DNA of 64,000 bases from an uncultured Collinsella sp. (GTDB lineage: Bacteria; Actinomycetota; Coriobacteriia; Coriobacteriales; Coriobacteriaceae), in NCBI GenBank assembly GCA_900542905.1, contig UQPF01000004.1, positions 88,078 through 152,077 on the forward strand, given 5' to 3'. Position numbers and translations under genes: made by a program. Positions 33,775-41,396 of this stretch are shown here, one piece after another. The notes below the pieces were generated by a model. It worked only from the letters and a program-made list of their open reading frames with translations. It searched no databases and was not told the origin of the DNA. Within the stretch, counting starts at the first letter, position 1. Each line of letters opens with the position of its first letter.

Positions 33775-34989
33775 ATGCTACAAGTTTCTAACACCTCGTT
33801 TACAACGTCGGTTTCATCAAACGCCATGGCCGTGGTCGATTATCTGTCCAAAAGCATGATGTCGGCGCTGCCGTTTATTGTCTGCGCGGCGTTGTTCCGC
33901 ACCGTCGCCGTCATTATGGGCGAAGGCATGCTGGGCCTGTGGTCTGCCGATTCCGAAATCTATCGCCTGTTCTACAGTTGGCTCTATAACGCCGGCTACT
34001 ACTTTTTGCCCATCTATCTTGGTTGGGCGGCCGCCCGCCAGCTCGGTTGCTCGGAGCAGCTGGGTATGATGCTGGGCGGCGTATTGATTGCGCCCGATCT
34101 GCTCAAGCTCGTCGATGCCGCATCGACGACGGGGGCATCGATGACTTCCGTGTATGGTCTGCTTCCCGCGCCGGTCAACGATTACACGACGACTGTTATT
34201 CCGGTTCTCATCTCGGTGCCCGTGCTATGGCGAGTGGGGTGTTTCTTTCAGCGCGTTATCCCCAAGGCCGTAGCGTTTTCGTTTGTTCCGTTTGCGACCA
34301 TGCTTGTCATGGTTCCGGTTTCGCTGTGTATCACGGCGCCGGCGGGCAGCTATCTGGGCATGCTGTTGGGCCAGCTTATGTTTATGCTTGGCAATTCCGG
34401 TGGCATCGTGTCGCTGCTCACGCTCATGGGGCTTGCCGCGGGTTGGGAGTTCCTAAAGATCGCCGGCGTCAGCAACGTCGTCCTATCGCTCGCCTATGCG
34501 CAGTTTATGAGTGTGGGAACGGATTCGTGCATCCTGATCGCCGCGACGATGGCAACGTTCGCCGTTTGGGGCATGCCCTTTGGCGCGTCGCTCCGCGTTG
34601 CGGATAAGGACGAGAAGGCGCTCATGCTGGGCTATTCAATCTCGGGTGTTCTTGGCGGCGTAAGCGAGCCGGCGCTGTACGGTTGCGGCTTTAAATATGG
34701 CAGGTGCCTCACATGCATGGCCATTGGCGGCGCCGTCGGAGGCCTTGTTGCGGCCGTGGGTCACGTTACGGCCTATACCATCGGCATGACGAATGTCCTC
34801 ATGGTCATTGGCTTTGCCACGGGCGGCATCTCGAACCTGCTGTGGTGCTGCGCTGCCGGCGGTGTGGCATTTGCGGTGTCTGCGGCGCTGAGCTACTGCT
34901 TTGGCGTGGTACCGACGAAGGGGCAGGTGGCAGAAGACGAAGCCGATTCGCCCGAAACAGTGGCGAGCGCTGCTGAAGCAAGCGCATAA
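33775..34989 (+). CDS. PTS transporter subunit IIC-like, glucose/beta-glucoside superfamily
   Basis: 404 residues, about ten membrane helices. KSMMSALPFIVCAALFRTVAVIMGEGML and later SGVLGGVSEPALYGCGFKYGR are typical of EIIC of the glucose/glucoside family, with GVSEPALYG matching the conserved sugar-binding GI(T)EP-type loop. No IIA or IIB domain or neighbouring gene is present, so it either borrows IIA/IIB from elsewhere or is not phosphotransferase-coupled. ATG 33775 is chosen; ATG 33751 falls in the flanking repeat. Confidence 0.82.
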   Translation: MLQVSNTSFTTSVSSNAMAVVDYLSKSMMSALPFIVCAALFRTVAVIMGEGMLGLWSADSEIYRLFYSWLYNAGYYFLPIYLGWAAARQLGCSEQLGMMLGGVLIAPDLLKLVDAASTTGASMTSVYGLLPAPVNDYTTTVIPVLISVPVLWRVGCFFQRVIPKAVAFSFVPFATMLVMVPVSLCITAPAGSYLGMLLGQLMFMLGNSGGIVSLLTLMGLAAGWEFLKIAGVSNVVLSLAYAQFMSVGTDSCILIAATMATFAVWGMPFGASLRVADKDEKALMLGYSISGVLGGVSEPALYGCGFKYGRCLTCMAIGGAVGGLVAAVGHVTAYTIGMTNVLMVIGFATGGISNLLWCCAAGGVAFAVSAALSYCFGVVPTKGQVAEDEADSPETVASAAEASA

Positions 34990-34995
34990 ACCTGT

Positions 34996-35027
34996 GTGAC
35001 AAAAGGACGATTCCTTTGTCATATTCC
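34996..35027. repeat. GTGACAAA...TGTCATATT repeat, right copy
   Basis: GTGACAAAAGGA-CGA-TTCCTTTGTCATATTCC: the arms TGACAAAAGGA and TCCTTTGTCA form a hairpin. Confidence 0.65.
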
Positions 35028-35060
35028 AAGGCCGTGGCCCGTGTGGGTTGCGGCCTTTTT
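35028..35060 (+). terminator. Terminator after the PTS gene
   Basis: AAGGCCG (35028-35034) pairs with CGGCCTT (35051-35057), with a T-run after. Confidence 0.8.
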
Positions 35061-35139
35061 GTATCTGAAGGACAAAGTGGCTACACTACAATCCGTTTGA
35101 GCAATAGATATATAGGCAGTACCGTGGGGGCGGATGTAG

Positions 35140-36294
35140 ATGGTCGAGTGGATTGTTAAGCGCGCGCAGGGCGACCGTGCGCGCGTGGGCACGTTGACGG
35201 GCATGGTGTGTATTCTCGCTAATGTTGCGCTTTGTGCTGCGAAGGGCGCAATTGGTGTGCTGTCGGGATCGGTTTCGATTGTGGCGGATGCCATGAACAA
35301 CCTGTCCGATGCCAGCTCGAATATCGTGAGCGTGCTGGGCTTTAAGCTGGCGAGCAAGCCGGCGGACCCCGAGCATCCTTACGGACATGGCCGCTACGAG
35401 TATCTCTCGGGTCTGGTCGTGGCGGCGCTCGTGCTGCTGATCGGCGTTGAGCTGGTGAAGTCCTCGGTTGAGCGCATCATCCACCCCGAACCTGTCGAGT
35501 TCTCGCTTGCCCTGGTGGCAGTTCTAGTGCTTTCGATGGTCGTAAAGCTCTGGATGGCGGCCCTCAACCAAAAGCTCGGCGATCGCATTGAGTCCGAGAC
35601 GCTGCATGCGACCGCGCAGGATTCCAAGAACGATGTCCTTGCCACAGGCGCCGTGCTGGCATGTGCGATTGTTTCGCAGGTGACGCACATCAATTTTGAC
35701 GCATGGGTTGGCCTTGCCGTTGGCGCCTATATTGGCTGGAGCGGCCTTGAACTTATTCAAGATACGGTGAGCCCGCTTTTGGGCCAGTCACCCGATCCTA
35801 AGCTGGTCAAGCACATTCGAGACAAGATCATGAGCTATCCCGGCGTTTTGGGCGTTCACGATTTGATGGTTCACGACTACGGCCCGGGCAGGAAGTTTGC
35901 AAGTGCGCACGCCGAGATGGCGGCCGAGGCCAGCCCGCTGGAAAGCCACGACACGCTCGATAACATCGAGCAGTCGTTTAGGGACGAAGACGGCATGATC
36001 GTCACGCTTCACTACGATCCCATCGTGACCGATGACCCCAAGGTGGCGAGCATGCGCTTGCGCATTCACGCCATGGCTCAGGAGATCGATAACCGCCTCT
36101 CGATTCATGACCTACGCTGTGTGCCGGGTCCTACGCACACCAACGTGATCTTTGACTGCGTGCGTCCCTCGGATCTGCAGATGAGTGCCGAAGACTTAAA
36201 GCACGCGCTGGCACAACGGGTCGAATCGGAATATCCCAAGTCGATTGCCAAGATTACGATCGACGAAGACTACGTAGGGCATACCCACGAGTAA
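35140..36294 (+). CDS. Cation diffusion facilitator family metal exporter
   Basis: 384 residues. Six membrane helices in the first ~210 residues; metal-site motifs DAMNNLSDASSN in TM2 and HATAQDSKND before TM5, plus the HPYGHGRYEYLSG loop. The C-terminal ~170 residues form the cytoplasmic ferredoxin-like domain and are longer than in FieF. Expected to export Zn(II), Fe(II), Mn(II) or similar by proton antiport; the ion is not resolvable. GGGGG 9 nt before the ATG acts as a weak ribosome site. Single-gene unit. Confidence 0.9.
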   Translation: MVEWIVKRAQGDRARVGTLTGMVCILANVALCAAKGAIGVLSGSVSIVADAMNNLSDASSNIVSVLGFKLASKPADPEHPYGHGRYEYLSGLVVAALVLLIGVELVKSSVERIIHPEPVEFSLALVAVLVLSMVVKLWMAALNQKLGDRIESETLHATAQDSKNDVLATGAVLACAIVSQVTHINFDAWVGLAVGAYIGWSGLELIQDTVSPLLGQSPDPKLVKHIRDKIMSYPGVLGVHDLMVHDYGPGRKFASAHAEMAAEASPLESHDTLDNIEQSFRDEDGMIVTLHYDPIVTDDPKVASMRLRIHAMAQEIDNRLSIHDLRCVPGPTHTNVIFDCVRPSDLQMSAEDLKHALAQRVESEYPKSIAKITIDEDYVGHTHE

Positions 36295-36333
36295 GGCTGT
36301 GCCGGCAAAGCAGGTTATGCAGAAGGGGAGAGC

Positions 36334-36960
36334 ATGAAGAAGCTGTATCTACTCCGCCACGGCCAGACGGAGTTCAACGTTAAAAGGCTCGTCCAAGGTC
36401 GTTGCGATTCATCGCTCACCGATTTGGGCCGTCAGCAAGCCGGGATGGCAGCCGCATGGCTCAAAGCCCACAACGTCGTCCCCGACAAAGTGGCCTCATC
36501 ACCCTTAGGCCGAGCCATGGACACCGCTAGTCTCGTTGCATGCGAGCTCCTCGGCCCGGACGCGGCAGTCGAGCCCTGCGAAGGCATCATCGAGCGCTGC
36601 TACGGCACCTTCGAAGAAGGTCCCCACGATGCCCTTCCCACCGACGTCTGGGATCCGGGCGAGGACCTGGTCCCCTTCGGAGGAGAAGGAAGCCAGGCAC
36701 TGCAAGAGCGCATGGTAGACACCCTCACCAATCTCATGGGCGCCGAGGGCATAGAAACCCTCCTAGCAGTAAGCCACGGCAGCGCCAGCCGCCAATTCAT
36801 CAAGGCTGCAGCCCCAGAGGGCTTCGAACTCCCAGCAAAACTCCCCAACTGCGCCATCATGATCTTCGATTTCGAAGAGGCAAAGCCACAAGCAGAAGGC
36901 GAGTCTCATCAATGCAAGTTCACCCTCCAGCAAATTGTGGATCCCCAGCAAAGTAATTAG
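36334..36960 (+). CDS. Histidine phosphatase (phosphoglycerate mutase-like) protein
   Basis: 208 residues. Nucleophile His9 is in LLRHGQTEFN; the second histidine His148 is in VSHGSASRQF; RGRCDSSLTDLG and SSPLGRAMDTA complete the active site. This fits cobalamin-phosphatase/GpmB-like broad-specificity enzymes; substrate unknown. GGGGAG precedes the ATG. Codon choice drifts strongly to A- and C-ending codons from about 36450 onward (CTA, GCA, GTA, CCA), unlike its neighbours. No U-tailed terminator; palindromic element 3 starts 36 nt after the stop. Confidence 0.9.
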   Translation: MKKLYLLRHGQTEFNVKRLVQGRCDSSLTDLGRQQAGMAAAWLKAHNVVPDKVASSPLGRAMDTASLVACELLGPDAAVEPCEGIIERCYGTFEEGPHDALPTDVWDPGEDLVPFGGEGSQALQERMVDTLTNLMGAEGIETLLAVSHGSASRQFIKAAAPEGFELPAKLPNCAIMIFDFEEAKPQAEGESHQCKFTLQQIVDPQQSN

Positions 36961-36995
36961 CTGAGCGAGCAGAGTTAAGCAGACATCAACGTGTC

Positions 36996-37150
36996 GTCTC
37001 CCGAGCTTGGCAGAGGGGCGGCGAAATATATTAAGTTTGTCGCGAGTTCCGCACGCAAAGGAAAGCACTTAATGTGCTTTCCGTCTTGCGCAGGACTGTA
37101 GAGCAGCAAACTTAATATATTTCGCCGCCCCTCTGCCAAGCTCGGGAGAC
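36996..37150. repeat. Palindromic element, copy 3 (upstream of rplC)
   Basis: Arms 36996-37039 and 37107-37150 form a perfect 44-bp inverted repeat. The 67-nt core 37040-37106 is identical to copy 2 and carries TCGCGAGTTCCGCACGC, the self-complementary GGAAAGCAC-TTAAT-GTGCTTTCC block, and GCGCAGGACTGTAGAGCAG. The arm sequence outside TTAAGTTTG is unique to this locus. Confidence 0.93.
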
Positions 37151-37200
37151 TCCACGCACTTTACCTGCGTAAACAATGTGAGTGAAATATGAATCTCGAT

Positions 37201-37225
37201 GGATACGCCCGCAGCCGTGTATACT
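37201..37225 (+). promoter_or_regulatory. GGATACGCCCG motif with TATACT -10, upstream of rplC
   Basis: GGATACGCCCG at 37201-37211 is followed by CAGCCGTG and TATACT at 37220-37225. No good TTGACA lies 17 nt upstream, so the 11-mer may replace or overlap the -35. It leaves a leader of about 175 nt before rplC. Confidence 0.55.
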
Positions 37226-37408
37226 AAACAGCTGTGTGAATCCAGGGGAGTATTCTGGCTGGACAAAATGCCTGCTTAATAGGGTTGTCAGGTAGTCCGG
37301 ACGCAATACAAGGCTGGGGAGCACGTCGTGTAAGTAGTGGTCCTCTAGGGGCGTACGCTCGGTGGTGTACGCATTGTCCCAAGACCACGCGAGAGTTGGG
37401 ATCATATC

Positions 37409-38029
37409 TTGATCAGCATGATTCTCGGCCGCAAGATTGGCATGACCCAGGTTTGGGACGAGGACGACAACGTCGTTCCCGTCACGGTCATCCAGGCTGG
37501 CCCCTGCGCTGTCTCGCAGGTTAAAACTCAGGCAACCGACGGCTATGACGCCGTCCAGATCGGTTTCGGCGACATCAAGGCCAAGAACGTGAACAAGCCC
37601 ATGGCTGGTCACTTCGCCAAGGCTGGCGTCGAGCCTGTCCGTTTCCTTCGTGAGGTCCGCGTCGAGAACGGCGAGGAGCACAAGGTTGGCGAGGTCGTCA
37701 CCGTCGCTGATTTCGCTGATGTCGAGAAGGTCGACGTCATCGGTACCTCCAAGGGTAAGGGCTTCCAGGGTCGCATCAAGCGCTGGGGTCAGCGCCGCGG
37801 TCCTATGACGCATGGTTCTCACTTCCAGCGTCACCCCGGTTCTATCGGTCAGTGCGCCTATCCTGCGCGCGTCCTCAAGGGCGTCAAGATGGCCGGTCAC
37901 ATGGGTAACGAGCGCGTTACCGTCAAGAACCTTTCCGTTGTCCGCATCGATGCCGAGCAGAACCTCATCTTGGTCAAGGGCGCTGTCCCGGGTGCCAAGA
38001 ATGGTCTCGTCGCCATCCGTATGGCCTAA
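37409..38029 (+). CDS. rplC: 50S ribosomal protein L3
   Basis: 206 residues. The N-terminal ILGRKIGMTQVWDEDDNVVPVTVIQAGPC, the peptidyl-transferase loop KGKGFQGRIKRWGQRRGPMTHGSHFQRHPGSIG, and VKNLSVVRIDAEQNLILVKGAVPG are conserved. TTG 37409 is used; ATG 37418 is the alternative and neither has a strong ribosome site. First gene of a shortened S10 operon, because rpsJ is elsewhere. Confidence 0.95.
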   Translation: MISMILGRKIGMTQVWDEDDNVVPVTVIQAGPCAVSQVKTQATDGYDAVQIGFGDIKAKNVNKPMAGHFAKAGVEPVRFLREVRVENGEEHKVGEVVTVADFADVEKVDVIGTSKGKGFQGRIKRWGQRRGPMTHGSHFQRHPGSIGQCAYPARVLKGVKMAGHMGNERVTVKNLSVVRIDAEQNLILVKGAVPGAKNGLVAIRMA

Positions 38030-38075
38030 GGGCCCAGCCCATTTAGCCCAGCGTCATACCAAGGAGAACACTTAA

Positions 38076-38702
38076 ATGGCAAAGTTTGAAGTAAAGAACA
38101 GCGAGGGCAAGAAGGTCGCCGAGGCCGAGCTCGCCGCTGAGGTGTACGGCATCGAGCCGAACATCCACGTTATGCACCACATCGTCAAGTGTCAGATGGC
38201 CTCTTGGCGTCAGGGCACCCAGTCTGCTAAGGGTCGCTCTGAGGTTTCCGGTGGCGGCAAGAAGCCTTGGCGTCAGAAGGGCACCGGCCGTGCCCGCCAG
38301 GGTTCCATCCGTGCTGCCCAGTGGCGTCACGGTGGCGTTGTCTTCGCCCCCAAGCCCCGTTCCTACGCTAAGCGTATGAACAACAAGGAGGTCAAGCTGG
38401 CTATGCGCTCCGCGCTGTCCGCCAAGCTGGCCGATGGCGAGCTCGTGCTCGTCGACGACTACGGCTTCGAGAAGCCTTCCACCAAGGCTGCCGTCGCCAT
38501 GCTCAAGGCTCTCGGCCTTGAGGGCAAGCGTCTGACCATCATCGTTCGCGATGAGGACGTCAACGCCTACCTGTCGTTCCGCAACATTCCCAAGACGTTC
38601 ATCATCACCGCTGACGAGGCCAACACCTACGATCTCGTCAACAACAACGCTGTGCTGATGCCCGCCGACATCGCCGCTCACTTCGGGGAGGTGCTTGCAT
38701 AA
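38076..38702 (+). CDS. rplD: 50S ribosomal protein L4
   Basis: 208 residues. The exit-tunnel loop TQSAKGRSEVSGGGKKPWRQKGTGRARQGSIR is intact, with no macrolide-type insertion or deletion visible by eye, followed by GGVVFAPKPRSY. In other bacteria L4 also autoregulates the S10 operon through its leader; whether that holds here is unknown. The stop abuts rplW. Confidence 0.96.
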   Translation: MAKFEVKNSEGKKVAEAELAAEVYGIEPNIHVMHHIVKCQMASWRQGTQSAKGRSEVSGGGKKPWRQKGTGRARQGSIRAAQWRHGGVVFAPKPRSYAKRMNNKEVKLAMRSALSAKLADGELVLVDDYGFEKPSTKAAVAMLKALGLEGKRLTIIVRDEDVNAYLSFRNIPKTFIITADEANTYDLVNNNAVLMPADIAAHFGEVLA

Positions 38703-38990
38703 ATGACCGCCCACGAGATCATCATCCGTCCGATCGTGTCCGAGCGTTCCTTCTCCGGCATGGAGCTGAACAAGTACACGTTCGAGGTCGCCAAGGATGC
38801 TAACAAGTATCAGATCAAGGACGCTGTCGAGGAGATCTTCGGCGTCAAGGTCGTTCGCGTGAACACCCTGACGGTCAAGCCCAAGACCAAGCGCGTGCGC
38901 TATGTCGCCGGCAAGACCCGTTCTTGGAAGAAGGCCATCGTCACGCTGGCCGAGGGCGACACCATCGAGGTCTTTGGCAACCAGGCCTAA
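38703..38990 (+). CDS. rplW: 50S ribosomal protein L23
   Basis: 95 residues at the tunnel exit, where SRP and trigger factor dock. EIIIRPIVSERSFSGMELNKYTFEVAKDANKYQIKDAVEEIFGVKV and NTLTVKPKTKRVR are typical. The ATG directly follows the rplD stop with zero spacing, with GGGGAGG upstream inside rplD. Confidence 0.96.
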   Translation: MTAHEIIIRPIVSERSFSGMELNKYTFEVAKDANKYQIKDAVEEIFGVKVVRVNTLTVKPKTKRVRYVAGKTRSWKKAIVTLAEGDTIEVFGNQA

Positions 38991-39008
38991 GACTCGCTGC
39001 TGTTGAGT

Positions 39009-39052
39009 GAGCTCATGCCTCCCAAATAGGGGAGGCGGGAGCTCAAGGTTTT
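39009..39052 (+). terminator. Hairpin between rplW and rplB
   Basis: GAGCTC-ATGCCTCCC pairs with GGGAGGCGGGAGCTC (arms 39009-39023 and 39030-39044), followed by AAGGTTTT. It acts as a weak terminator or attenuator inside the operon. Confidence 0.6.
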
Positions 39053-39065
39053 GGGCGTATAAAAT

Positions 39066-39090
39066 GGACACGCCCGGAACCGTGTATACG
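39066..39090 (+). promoter_or_regulatory. GGACACGCCCG motif with TATACG, upstream of rplB
   Basis: GGACACGCCCG at 39066-39076 then GAACCGTGTATACG: same layout as upstream of rplC (11-mer, CCGTG, TATAC). It implies a second promoter for rplB onward. Confidence 0.55.
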
Positions 39091-39169
39091 TCCGGTGTCA
39101 TCGCACCCGAGGCAGAACCTCGAATCCCTGTCTGCGATGGCTAACGGATTCCTATTGAAAGGGATTGTA

Positions 39170-40000
39170 ATGGCTGTAAAGCACCTTAAGCCGACCTCCG
39201 CTGGTAGGCGTTGGCAGACGATCTCCGACTTCTCTGAGATCACCTGCACCAAGCCCGAGAAGTCTCTTCTCGAGCCCCTGCCCAAGAAGGCCGGTCGTAA
39301 CAACAACGGCCGCATCACCACCCGCCACCAGGGCGGCGGCGTGAAGCGTCGTTACCGCGTGATCGACTTCAAGCGCAACAAGGACGGCGTGCCCGCCAAG
39401 GTTGCCACGATCGAGTACGATCCGAACCGTTCCGCTCGCATCGCTCTGCTGCACTACGCTGACGGTGAAAAGCGCTACATCCTGGCCCCCAAGGGCCTCG
39501 AGGTCGGTCAGACCATCATGTCCGGTTCTGACGCCGACATCAAGCCGGGCAACGCTCTGCCCCTCGCCGACATCCCCGTCGGTACGCTCATCCACGCCGT
39601 CGAGTTCCAGCCGGGCAAGGGCGCTGCTATCGCCCGTTCCGCCGGTAACTCCTGCCAGCTGATGGGTAAGGAGGGCAAGTACGCTATCGTCCGTATGCCC
39701 TCCTCCGAGATGCGCCGCATCCTCGTTACCTGCCGCGCCACCGTCGGTGAGGTCGGCAACGCCGATCACTCCAACATCGTCATCGGCAAGGCCGGCCGTA
39801 AGCGTCACATGAACGTGCGCCCGACCGTCCGCGGTACCGTCATGAACCCTGTCGACCACCCGCACGGCGGTGGCGAGGGCAAGAACCACACCTCTGGTCG
39901 TCCCTCCGTTACCCCCTGGGGTAAGCCGACGAAGGGCCTTCGTACGCGCAAGAAGAAGAAGGTCTCGAACCAGCACATCATTCGTCGCCGTAAGAAGTAA
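39170..40000 (+). CDS. rplB: 50S ribosomal protein L2
   Basis: 276 residues, exactly the usual length from the ATG at 39170 (MAVKHLKPTSAGRRW); upstream in-frame ATGs at 39095 and 39137 precede the GAAAGGGA site. It contains GRNNNGRITTRHQGGGVKRRYR, GKAGRKRHMNVRPTVRGTVMNPVDHPHGGGEG with the essential histidine near the peptidyl transferase centre, and a basic C-terminus. Confidence 0.97.
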   Translation: MAVKHLKPTSAGRRWQTISDFSEITCTKPEKSLLEPLPKKAGRNNNGRITTRHQGGGVKRRYRVIDFKRNKDGVPAKVATIEYDPNRSARIALLHYADGEKRYILAPKGLEVGQTIMSGSDADIKPGNALPLADIPVGTLIHAVEFQPGKGAAIARSAGNSCQLMGKEGKYAIVRMPSSEMRRILVTCRATVGEVGNADHSNIVIGKAGRKRHMNVRPTVRGTVMNPVDHPHGGGEGKNHTSGRPSVTPWGKPTKGLRTRKKKKVSNQHIIRRRKK

Positions 40001-40032
40001 TTTCGGATACCGAGTTTTAGGAGAAAGCACTT

Positions 40033-40293
40033 ATGAGCAGAAGTCTCAAAAAGGGCCCGTTCGTGGAGACTCGCCTTCTCTCGCGTATCACCGCGATGAA
40101 CGAGGCTGGCAAGAAGGACGTCGTGAAGACCTGGTCCCGCGCGTCCACCATCTTCCCCGAGATGGTTGGTCACACCATCGCCGTCCACGACGGCCGCAAG
40201 CATGTGCCCGTGTATGTTACCGAGTCCATGGTTGGTCACAAGCTCGGCGAGTTCGCGCCGACTCGTACGTTCCGTGGCCACAAGGCCAAATAG
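40033..40293 (+). CDS. rpsS: 30S ribosomal protein S19
   Basis: 86 residues. It begins SRSLKKGPFVETRLLSRI and contains WSRASTIFPEMVGHTIAVHDGRKHVPVYVTESMVGHKLGEFAPTRTF. AGGAG precedes the ATG. 32 nt after rplB. Confidence 0.97.
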   Translation: MSRSLKKGPFVETRLLSRITAMNEAGKKDVVKTWSRASTIFPEMVGHTIAVHDGRKHVPVYVTESMVGHKLGEFAPTRTFRGHKAK

Positions 40294-40307
40294 GGGGTTA
40301 ACCGTAA

Positions 40308-40679
40308 ATGGCAACTAAGTCTATTGAAACTGAGGCCACCGAGGTTCGCGCCGTCGCTAAGTACGTGCGTGTTTCCCCCAGCAAGGCCCGCCTGGTGGTC
40401 GATCTGATCCGCCGCAAGCCTGTTGCTCAGGCCTTCGACATCCTCCACTTCTGCGACCGCGCCGTCGCCGTGGATGTCGAGAAGGTTCTCCGTTCCGCCG
40501 TTGCGAACGCCGAGAACAACAACGGTCTGCGTGCCGACAACCTGGTTGTCGCCGCTGCCTATGTTGACGAGGGTCCGACGCTTAAGCGCATCCGTCCCCG
40601 CGCCAAGGGTTCCGCTTCTCGCATTCTGAAGCGTACTTCCCACATCACCGTCGTCGTTGCTCCTCGAAAGGAGGCGTAA
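40308..40679 (+). CDS. rplV: 50S ribosomal protein L22
   Basis: 123 residues. VRVSPSKARLVVDLIRRKPV and the tunnel hairpin with VDEGPTLKRIRPRAKGSASRILKRTSHITVVV are standard. 14 nt after rpsS. Confidence 0.97.
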   Translation: MATKSIETEATEVRAVAKYVRVSPSKARLVVDLIRRKPVAQAFDILHFCDRAVAVDVEKVLRSAVANAENNNGLRADNLVVAAAYVDEGPTLKRIRPRAKGSASRILKRTSHITVVVAPRKEA

Positions 40680-40685
40680 AGCTGT

Positions 40686-41396
40686 ATGGGTCAGAAAGTC
40701 TACCCCACCGGCTTCCGTCTTGGCATCACCGAGAACTGGCGCTCCCGCTGGTTCGCAGAGAAGGATTACGCTAAGACCCTCGGTAACGATCTCGAGATCC
40801 GCAAGTACCTCGAGAAGCGTCTTTCCCGCGCAGCTGTCTCCCGCGTCGAGATCGAGCGCGCTGGCGACAAGGTGAAGGTCATCATCCTCACTGCTCGCCC
40901 CGGCGTTGTCATCGGTAAGAAGGGTGCCGAGATCGATACCCTCCGCACCGAGCTCGAGAAGGTCGCTGGCGTCTCCAAGGGCCAGCTCTCCGTCGACGTT
41001 GTCGAGATCAAGCGCCCCGAGCTCGACGCCAACCTCGTTGCTCAGTCTATCGCCGAGCAGCTCGAGGGCCGCGTTGCCTTCCGTCGCGCTATGCGCAAGG
41101 CTGTCCAGTCCGCCCGCAAGGCCGGCGCTAAGGGCATCCGTATCCAGTGCTCCGGTCGTCTCGGCGGTGCCGAGATGGGCCGTCGTGAGTGGTACCGCGA
41201 GGGTCGCGTGCCTCTGCACACCCTCCGTGCCAAGATCGACTACGGCACAGCTGTCGCCAGCACCACCATGGGCGCTTGCGGCGTGAAGGTCTGGATTTAC
41301 CTGGGCGAGAAGCTCCCGGGCCAGCCTGTTCCCAACCCTGCACTCGAGGGCTCTTCCCGTCCTCGTCGTCGTAACTCCGAGAGGAGGGGTCAGTAG
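40686..41396 (+). CDS. rpsC: 30S ribosomal protein S3
   Basis: 236 residues. It begins MGQKVYPTGFRLGITENWRSRWFAEKDYA; the KH domain includes PGVVIGKKGAEID; the C-terminal domain has SGRLGGAEMGRREWYREGRVPLHTLRAKIDYG. AAAGGAGG lies inside the end of rplV. The last base of its stop overlaps the GTG of rplP. Confidence 0.97.
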   Translation: MGQKVYPTGFRLGITENWRSRWFAEKDYAKTLGNDLEIRKYLEKRLSRAAVSRVEIERAGDKVKVIILTARPGVVIGKKGAEIDTLRTELEKVAGVSKGQLSVDVVEIKRPELDANLVAQSIAEQLEGRVAFRRAMRKAVQSARKAGAKGIRIQCSGRLGGAEMGRREWYREGRVPLHTLRAKIDYGTAVASTTMGACGVKVWIYLGEKLPGQPVPNPALEGSSRPRRRNSERRGQ

